DNA from: Paraburkholderia sp. IMGN_8
GTDB taxonomy: Bacteria; Pseudomonadota; Gammaproteobacteria; Burkholderiales; Burkholderiaceae
DNA length: 64,000 bases
Direction: 5' to 3'
Assembly (NCBI RefSeq): GCF_038050405.1
Contig: NZ_CP150901.1
Coordinates: 3,410,001-3,474,000 of the forward strand
Shown piece after piece: positions 61,261-64,000 of the stretch. Position 1 is the stretch's first letter; the number at the start of each line of letters is the position of its first letter. Both the position numbers and the translations under genes were made by a program. The notes under the pieces were generated by a model, which was given only the letters and a program-made list of their open reading frames with translations, did not search any database and was not told where the DNA came from.

Positions 61261-62979
61261 TCACGCCGTGCCTTCGACGCACAATGCCCGCTTCAATGCA
61301 CCTTCCACGGCACTCGCATCGAATTGCCGCCAACGCGCGCAGACATGCTGGTCAGGACGAATCAGATAGAACGTGCCGGGCGTCGCGTCGTAACGCGCCG
61401 TTGCAAGGCCTTCGGCGTCGTGCACGACGTTCGCGCCCTGTGCCACCGCGGCCCGCGCATCGCCACTCGTGACTACGACGAGATTCAACGGAATCGGTCC
61501 GGCGCGCAATGTTTCCAACGCAGCCTGCGCCGCTGAATCCACACCTTGCGAGCCGCAGAACAACACGCCGGTGAATTGCTGGCCGAGTTGCCGCAACAGC
61601 CATGCCGGTTGCCCGGCCGCCAGTACCGGCGCATCGACGCACGACGCGCCCGGCACCATCAGACCTTCAAAGCGATCGCTGTCCGCCGTATTCAGCGGAG
61701 AATCACGCAGCACCGCCGGCACCGACAAGCGGCCGCTATTCGCCAACTGCCGTGCAAACGCGTGCTTGCGCGAGAGCTTCAGCACAGCGTCGCGGAACAC
61801 GCGGCTCACGGGGCTCTTCGGCGTGATGAAATCGGTCGAGCGCGTGGAGTTGCGGATGTTTTCGTCGGCGGCGAATTCGCGCTCGCTGGCGTAGGTATCG
61901 AGCAATGCGTCGGACGCTTTGCCTGCGAGCACCATCGCCAGTTTCCATGCGAGATTTTCGGCGTCCTGCACGCCGCTGTTCGCGCCGCGTGCGCCGAATG
62001 GCGACACGCCATGCGCCGAATCGCCCGCGAACAGCACGTTGCCGTGCCGGAAGCTATCCATCCGCAAACACGAAAACGTATAGACGCTGACCCATTCCAG
62101 TTCGAACTTCACGTCAGGCCCAAGCAACGCGCGCACGCGCGGAATCACACGTTCCGGCGTTTTTTCCAGCACAGGATCGGCGTCCCAGCCCAACTGAAAA
62201 TCGATCCGCCACACGTTATCCGGCTGCCGATGCAACAGCACCGATTGATTCGGATGGAACGGCGGATCGAACCAGAACCAGCGCTCGGTCGGGAAGTCCG
62301 CTTCCATTTTCACGTCGGCGATCAGGAAGCGGTCTTTGAACGTGACGCCCTTGCTGTCGAGTCCCATCAGATTGCGAATCGGACTGCGCGAGCCGTCGGC
62401 GGCCACCACATAACGGCCGCGCAACGGATACGGACCGTTGGGCGTATCCACCGTCAGCGTGACGCTTGCGTCCTCGGTGCCCGGCGCGCCGTTCTGCTGC
62501 ACGCCGACAACTTTGCTCTTCCAGCGGATCTCGAGATCAGGCATTTCCTGCACGCGTTCCAGCAGAAAGCCTTCGACGTAGTACTGCTGCAGATTGATGA
62601 ACGCGGGCCGGTGATGGCCCGCTTCCGGCTGCAGATTGAACGTGTACACCAGTTCATCTTTCAGGAACACCTTGCCGACATTCCAGCTGATGCCCTTGTC
62701 CACCATCCGCTGCCCACAGCCGAGCCGGTCGAAGATATCGAGCGAGCGCTTCGAAAAACAGATCGCCCGCGAACCGGTCGACAACGAACAGTCGTCGTCG
62801 ACCAGCACGACCGGCACGCCCTGCTGCGCGATATCGATCGCGGCAGCGAGGCCCACCGGGCCCGCGCCGACCACGATCACGGGATAGGCCGCGTGCTCCG
62901 TGCCGCCTTGTTCGCCTGGTTCGCTCTGTTCCCGGCACGGCTTATAGTCGAACGACAGCGTCTGGTAGTTGATGCTCAT
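61261..62979 (-). CDS. FAD-dependent aromatic monooxygenase (PheA/MhpA-type)
   Basis: A 572-residue group A flavoprotein hydroxylase. The Rossmann motif is VIVVGAGPVGLAAAIDIAQQ (about 33-52), the DG motif is VVAADGSRSPIRN and the GD motif is VLFAGDSAHGVSPFGARG. A thioredoxin-like C-terminal domain (about 430-572) is typical of phenol-hydroxylase-like members. It would hydroxylate an aromatic compound using NAD(P)H and O2. Substrate is unknown; operon partners are the metallo-beta-lactamase-fold protein, DUF2783 and an MFS importer. Confidence 0.92.
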   Translation of the reverse strand: MSINYQTLSFDYKPCREQSEPGEQGGTEHAAYPVIVVGAGPVGLAAAIDIAQQGVPVVLVDDDCSLSTGSRAICFSKRSLDIFDRLGCGQRMVDKGISWNVGKVFLKDELVYTFNLQPEAGHHRPAFINLQQYYVEGFLLERVQEMPDLEIRWKSKVVGVQQNGAPGTEDASVTLTVDTPNGPYPLRGRYVVAADGSRSPIRNLMGLDSKGVTFKDRFLIADVKMEADFPTERWFWFDPPFHPNQSVLLHRQPDNVWRIDFQLGWDADPVLEKTPERVIPRVRALLGPDVKFELEWVSVYTFSCLRMDSFRHGNVLFAGDSAHGVSPFGARGANSGVQDAENLAWKLAMVLAGKASDALLDTYASEREFAADENIRNSTRSTDFITPKSPVSRVFRDAVLKLSRKHAFARQLANSGRLSVPAVLRDSPLNTADSDRFEGLMVPGASCVDAPVLAAGQPAWLLRQLGQQFTGVLFCGSQGVDSAAQAALETLRAGPIPLNLVVVTSGDARAAVAQGANVVHDAEGLATARYDATPGTFYLIRPDQHVCARWRQFDASAVEGALKRALCVEGTA

Positions 62980-63024
62980 CTTGTGTCTCCGTCCATCTCT
63001 GCTCTGCTGTACGCTTTTTTCTTG

Positions 63025-63984
63025 TCAGGCTTGCAGCGCGTCCCACATTTCCTTGTCACGCTGCGCGGTCCAGATGCGCGGATGCGTGATGCCGCTCGCT
63101 TCGTCGAACGCACGCGAGACGTCGAACGGCAGGCAGTGCTCGTAGATGAACACGTGGCCGAACTTCGGGTCCATCGCCTTGCGCGTGTGCGCCATCGCGG
63201 CCTTCAGATCGAGCTTCTGTTCGACTGCTTCGCGGCCCTGTTGCAGCAGCGTGGTGACGAAGTCCTTGGTGTAGTCGAGGCCCTTGTTGACGTCTTCCGG
63301 CGTGGTTAATGCAGGACCGCGGCCCGGCACGAGCTTCCCGGCGTTCAGCGCGCGCAGCGCTTCGAGCGTGGCCGGCCATTGTTCGAGTTGCGCGTCGCCG
63401 CAATAACACGCCGCGTCGTACTCGACCAGGTCGCCGGAGAACAGCACCTTCTGCGACGGCAGCCACACCACCGTGTCGCCCTTCGTATGACCCGCGCCCA
63501 GATGCGCGATGCGCACTTCGAGCTTGCCGAGGAACAGCGTCATTTCCTTTTCGAACACGAGCGTCGGCCAGGTCAGGCCCGGCACCGTTTCGACACCGGC
63601 AAACAGACGCGGGAAGCGTTCGATTTCCGACTTCATGTCCGCTTCGCCGCGCTCGACGATCATCTCGTACGTGCCGCGGCTCGCGATCACCTGCTGCGCG
63701 CCTTCCGCGAAATATGCCGACGCGCCGAGCACGCGCACCGCGTGGTAGTGCGACAGCACGACGTATTTGATCGGCTTGTCAGTGACGCTGCGAATCTTTG
63801 CGATGAGGTCTTGCGCCATGGCCGGCGTGGCGGTGGTGTCGACGATCAGCACGCCGTCGTCGCCGACGATCACGCCCGAGTTCGGATCGCCTTCAGCGGT
63901 GTACGCATAGGCGTTCTCGGACAACTGCGTCCACGTGACTTTTTTGACTTCCAGGTCGGCCTGGGATGCGAATGCCTTTGCCAT
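63025..63984 (-). CDS. Metallo-beta-lactamase-fold hydrolase with altered metal motif
   Basis: A 319-residue MBL-fold protein. It has GVIVGDDGVLIVDTTATPAMA and the later metal ligands in GAGHTKGDTVVWLP and LFSGDLVEYDAACY. The first motif, normally HxHxDH, reads SHYHAVRVLG, lacking the Asp-His pair, so metal binding may be changed to one site or another metal. It is the first gene of the operon (GAGGGAG site), 45 bases before the monooxygenase, and may hydrolyse a pathway intermediate such as a lactone or thioester. Confidence 0.85.
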   Translation of the reverse strand: MAKAFASQADLEVKKVTWTQLSENAYAYTAEGDPNSGVIVGDDGVLIVDTTATPAMAQDLIAKIRSVTDKPIKYVVLSHYHAVRVLGASAYFAEGAQQVIASRGTYEMIVERGEADMKSEIERFPRLFAGVETVPGLTWPTLVFEKEMTLFLGKLEVRIAHLGAGHTKGDTVVWLPSQKVLFSGDLVEYDAACYCGDAQLEQWPATLEALRALNAGKLVPGRGPALTTPEDVNKGLDYTKDFVTTLLQQGREAVEQKLDLKAAMAHTRKAMDPKFGHVFIYEHCLPFDVSRAFDEASGITHPRIWTAQRDKEMWDALQA

Positions 63985-64000
63985 GCTTGTCTCCCTCAAA

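Overview
The window is GC-rich, densely packed bacterial DNA. The gene content suggests a Paraburkholderia/Burkholderia-type betaproteobacterium: two DUF4148 proteins, a Gram-negative porin, a ferulate (fcs/ech/vdh) cluster, a Tat-type class A beta-lactamase beside an AmpR-like regulator, and an Lrp/LysE pair. This is inferred from gene content only; no rRNA or marker gene is present.

Layout. 1-4.0 kb: a TctD/TctE-like two-component pair (kinase cut by the window edge) and a nitrate/taurine-type ABC importer. 4-9.3 kb: small exported proteins (two DUF4148), a membrane-anchored TPR protein and a phospholipase C/acid-phosphatase-type phosphoesterase. 9.4-14.6 kb: a D-amino-acid module resembling the D-arginine (dau) system: aminotransferase, FAD D-amino-acid dehydrogenase, basic-amino-acid binding protein, divergent ornithine-cyclodeaminase-family dehydrogenase and a YheO/DauR-type regulator, with a matching pair of dyad operators. 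14.7-15.7 kb: a squalene/phytoene synthase. 15.9-26.3 kb: a ferulate regulon running from secreted tannase/feruloyl esterase, porin and MFS importer to feruloyl-CoA synthetase, hydratase-lyase, vanillin dehydrogenase and an amidohydrolase, with a MarR regulator and two copies of one operator. 26.6-29.6 kb: a TehA-like channel, a frameshifted class A beta-lactamase and its AmpR-like regulator.

29.6-50.0 kb is the most unusual part. Four small genes encode peptides with the same gap-free 26-residue double-glycine leader but different cores. Between them lie a complete peptide-export machine (C39 peptidase-ABC exporter with two N-terminal cNMP-binding-like domains, HlyD adaptor, NodT-type outer-membrane lipoprotein, PpiC-like isomerase), a Ser/Thr phosphorylation circuit (transmembrane kinase, PP2C phosphatase, dual-FHA membrane protein), a sigma-54 activator with no receiver domain, an LRAT/NC-domain protein, two DUF4399 proteins and a caspase-FGE fusion. 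Good -24/-12 promoters precede two peptide genes (one less perfect) and the LRAT gene. A 24-base element with a TTTC-N9-GAAA dyad lies next to them. I infer one regulated secretion system for processed peptides (signals or bacteriocins), controlled by sigma-54 and perhaps by threonine phosphorylation.

50.5-56.4 kb: a DUF3303 protein, a DHA2 efflux pump, a large intergenic inverted repeat split by an IS481-family element with a 6-bp target duplication, an orphan small gene, a 5'-truncated LysE pseudogene and its Lrp-type regulator. 56.5-59.4 kb: a Fur-box-preceded nitroreductase/hypothetical/degenerate PPTase group facing an intact Sfp-type PPTase. 59.4-64 kb: an aromatic or organic-acid catabolic operon (metallo-beta-lactamase fold protein, FAD monooxygenase, DUF2783, MFS transporter). 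No tRNA, rRNA or CRISPR array was seen.
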